NCBI GenBank assembly: GCA_959606705.1
Contig: CAUHLX010000028.1
Span: 1-14,374 of the forward strand
Length of the DNA stretch: 14,374 nucleotides
Source: an uncultured Bacillota bacterium
GTDB taxonomy: Bacteria > Bacillota > Clostridia > Peptostreptococcales > Anaerovoracaceae
Reading direction: 5' to 3'
The stretch's first letter is position 1. Each line of letters opens with the position of its first letter. A model generated the notes under the pieces. It did no database searches. It had not been told where the DNA came from and saw only the letters and a list, made by a program, of their open reading frames with translations. Made by a program: the position numbers and the translations under genes. Below, piece after piece: positions 12,925 to 14,374 of the stretch.

Positions 12925-14374
12925 TTATTCCGTTTCGATCATGTGCAGCTTGGCAAGCAGCTTCACCAGCTTGTCGCCTTTAGGAAGCGTTCGAATCTCG
13001 CCGGCTCCGATGCCGCCGATCTTCAGCAGTGTAATTCCGTAAGCCGCTCCGCCCACACAGATCGACAGCGCGGTGGAAATCGTATTGCCCAGGAAACCCG
13101 CGCAGACCTGATAGCATGCCAGCACCAGAACCGTCATCACCACGCCTGCCGCCACAGGCTTTCCCACCGACAGCACATAGTTGAACTTCACGCCGGTCAA
13201 TCTCTTGACCATGATGAAATTGCACGCGCCCACCACGAAATAAGCCACGGAGCTGGCGATGGCCGCCCCCAGTATGTTAAGCTCCGGGATGCCGGTGAGC
13301 CAGTAGGTCAGCCCCACCTTTACGAGAAACCCGATCGCCACCGAATATACGGCCATTCCCGCGCGGTCCAAACCTTGTAAAATTCCCGCCATGGTCAGCG
13401 CCACGGCCAGAAAGACGATTCCCACGGACATGATGAACAGAATGGGCGCCGCCTCCGACGCACTGTCCGCCTGCGCCATGTAAAGCAGGCGCATGATCGG
13501 CCGGGAAAGAGCCATCAAGCCAAAGGTGCAGGGGATTCCGATGATCCACGCGGTCCGGAAGCCCAGGGTCACGTTCTGACGAATCCCATCCTGGTCCCCG
13601 GAGCTCTTGGCCGCCGCGATGGCCGGAACCAGAGCCAGCGCCATGGAAAGGGCCAAGGCCTGGGGAATATTGATGATCGGGCCGGCCAGTCCGCTCATCT
13701 GTCCGTAGAGCGCGTTGCCGGGAAGCCCCATGGCAGTCAGCCGGTTGATGACAATCATCACGTCCCCCATGTTCATGATGGGCAGAATGGAGACGCCGAT
13801 GGTTACGGGAACGGTAATCATCACCAATGTTTTTAAAATGTGCCCGGAGCTTTCCGAAAGCTGGCCTTTGCTTCCGGCAATGGACTGCCGGATGCTGCCG
13901 CGCTTCCTTAGATAGATCAAGATCAGCACCAGACACCCCACGATGGGTCCGATGCTGGTCCCCAGGCAGGCTCCCGCGGCCGCGTATTCCAGTCCTATGG
14001 GTACCAGCACCACCGCCAAAATCAGTCCCACCGCCACGCGAACACCCTGCTCGCTCAGCTGAGAGACCGCGGTGTGCTGCATTTCCTGCATTCCCTGGAA
14101 ATAACCCCGATAAACCGCCATGATGGGAACCACTAAAAGGGCCGGCGCAATGGCCATCATCGAATATTTAGCCGGTGGATTTCCCAGCAGCTCCACAATG
14201 GGCCCCGCTCCGAAGAAAAACACCGCGAACGCCAGCAGGCCCAATGCGAACATCAGAAGAAACGACAGCTTGAACACCCTGTGAGCTTCCCCGTCCTCCC
14301 CCACGGCCAGCCGTTCCGAGACCATTTTAGAAATTGCCGCCGGTGCTCCATTGGTGGAAAACACCAGCAAAAAC
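12925..14374 (-). CDS. YtgP/SpoVB-type lipid flippase (MurJ-like), 5'-truncated by window edge
   Basis: The visible 482 or so residues form a multi-pass membrane protein of the MVF/polysaccharide-transporter superfamily. The segment NGAPAAISKMVSERLAVGE followed by PALLVVPIMAVYRGYFQG and TAVSQLSEQGVRV is characteristic of the YtgP/SpoVB branch, which flips lipid-linked precursors such as lipid II across the membrane during peptidoglycan or cortex synthesis. About a dozen hydrophobic helices are seen. The first helix and start codon lie beyond the right edge; TTG at 14370 is not the true start because the frame continues to the window end and family members are typically some 50 residues longer. 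The gene ends 8 nt before a hairpin terminator. Whether it is the vegetative flippase or a sporulation-type paralogue cannot be decided here. Confidence 0.88.
   Translation of the reverse strand, partial: FLLVFSTNGAPAAISKMVSERLAVGEDGEAHRVFKLSFLLMFALGLLAFAVFFFGAGPIVELLGNPPAKYSMMAIAPALLVVPIMAVYRGYFQGMQEMQHTAVSQLSEQGVRVAVGLILAVVLVPIGLEYAAAGACLGTSIGPIVGCLVLILIYLRKRGSIRQSIAGSKGQLSESSGHILKTLVMITVPVTIGVSILPIMNMGDVMIVINRLTAMGLPGNALYGQMSGLAGPIINIPQALALSMALALVPAIAAAKSSGDQDGIRQNVTLGFRTAWIIGIPCTFGLMALSRPIMRLLYMAQADSASEAAPILFIMSVGIVFLAVALTMAGILQGLDRAGMAVYSVAIGFLVKVGLTYWLTGIPELNILGAAIASSVAYFVVGACNFIMVKRLTGVKFNYVLSVGKPVAAGVVMTVLVLACYQVCAGFLGNTISTALSICVGGAAYGITLLKIGGIGAGEIRTLPKGDKLVKLLAKLHMIETE

Noticed and set aside
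11195..13042. 615-codon plus-strand open frame
   Set aside because: It lies opposite addA and runs into the flippase 3' end across an obvious terminator. Long antisense frames are expected opposite GC-rich coding DNA, and the translation looks like no known family.

Overview
The window reads like a chromosomal segment of a moderately GC-rich member of the Clostridia (Bacillota). The signs are strong AGGAGG-type ribosome binding sites, an AddA-type rather than RecBCD-type helicase-nuclease, a YtgP/SpoVB-type flippase, two-domain LplA, TetR and XRE regulators, and sigma-A-like promoters with 16-18 bp spacers. I cannot name the genus. There is no rRNA, tRNA, CRISPR array, intact transposase or phage gene.

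Layout. (1) Positions 1-1781, minus strand: a promoter drives a small DUF2304-type membrane protein. It overlaps by 4 bp a long gene that runs off the left edge, in which a short-chain dehydrogenase/epimerase fold is fused to membrane segments. The architecture suggests an envelope or exopolysaccharide operon, possibly of the Gram-positive Pel type (PelD with an N-terminal SDR domain). (2) Positions 1782-2419: non-coding DNA with a GC-rich 9-bp tandem repeat, nested inverted repeats, an AT-rich stretch, and the remnant of an XRE regulator. (3) Positions 2420-3495, minus strand: lipoate-protein ligase with its promoter. (4) Positions 3526-5712, minus strand: an MFS efflux gene and its TetR regulator. 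The two share a 19-bp operator design, one copy before each gene. (5) Positions 5821-7560, plus strand: a COG3044-type ABC-class ATPase. (6) Positions 7569-8542, minus strand: a lower-GC operon encoding a small XRE regulator, a small membrane protein broken by a 9-A homopolymer frameshift, and a DUF2007-like protein. A palindromic operator sits on its promoter. (7) Positions 8543-9121: no credible gene, but a 178-bp AT-rich element with terminal inverted repeats. (8) Positions 9122-14374, minus strand: full-length addA with no adjacent addB, preceded across a hairpin terminator by a 5'-truncated lipid-flippase gene that runs off the right edge.

How the parts work together. The TetR/MFS pair forms a self-contained inducible efflux module. 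The XRE, membrane and DUF2007-like genes appear to be a self-regulated small operon. The left-edge operon and the right-edge flippase both belong to envelope biogenesis. LplA, AddA and the ABC-class ATPase are independent housekeeping or uncharacterised functions. The most distinctive items are the putative SDR-PelD fusion with degenerate SDR catalytic residues, the paired TetR operators, the homopolymer frameshift and the 178-bp inverted-repeat element.
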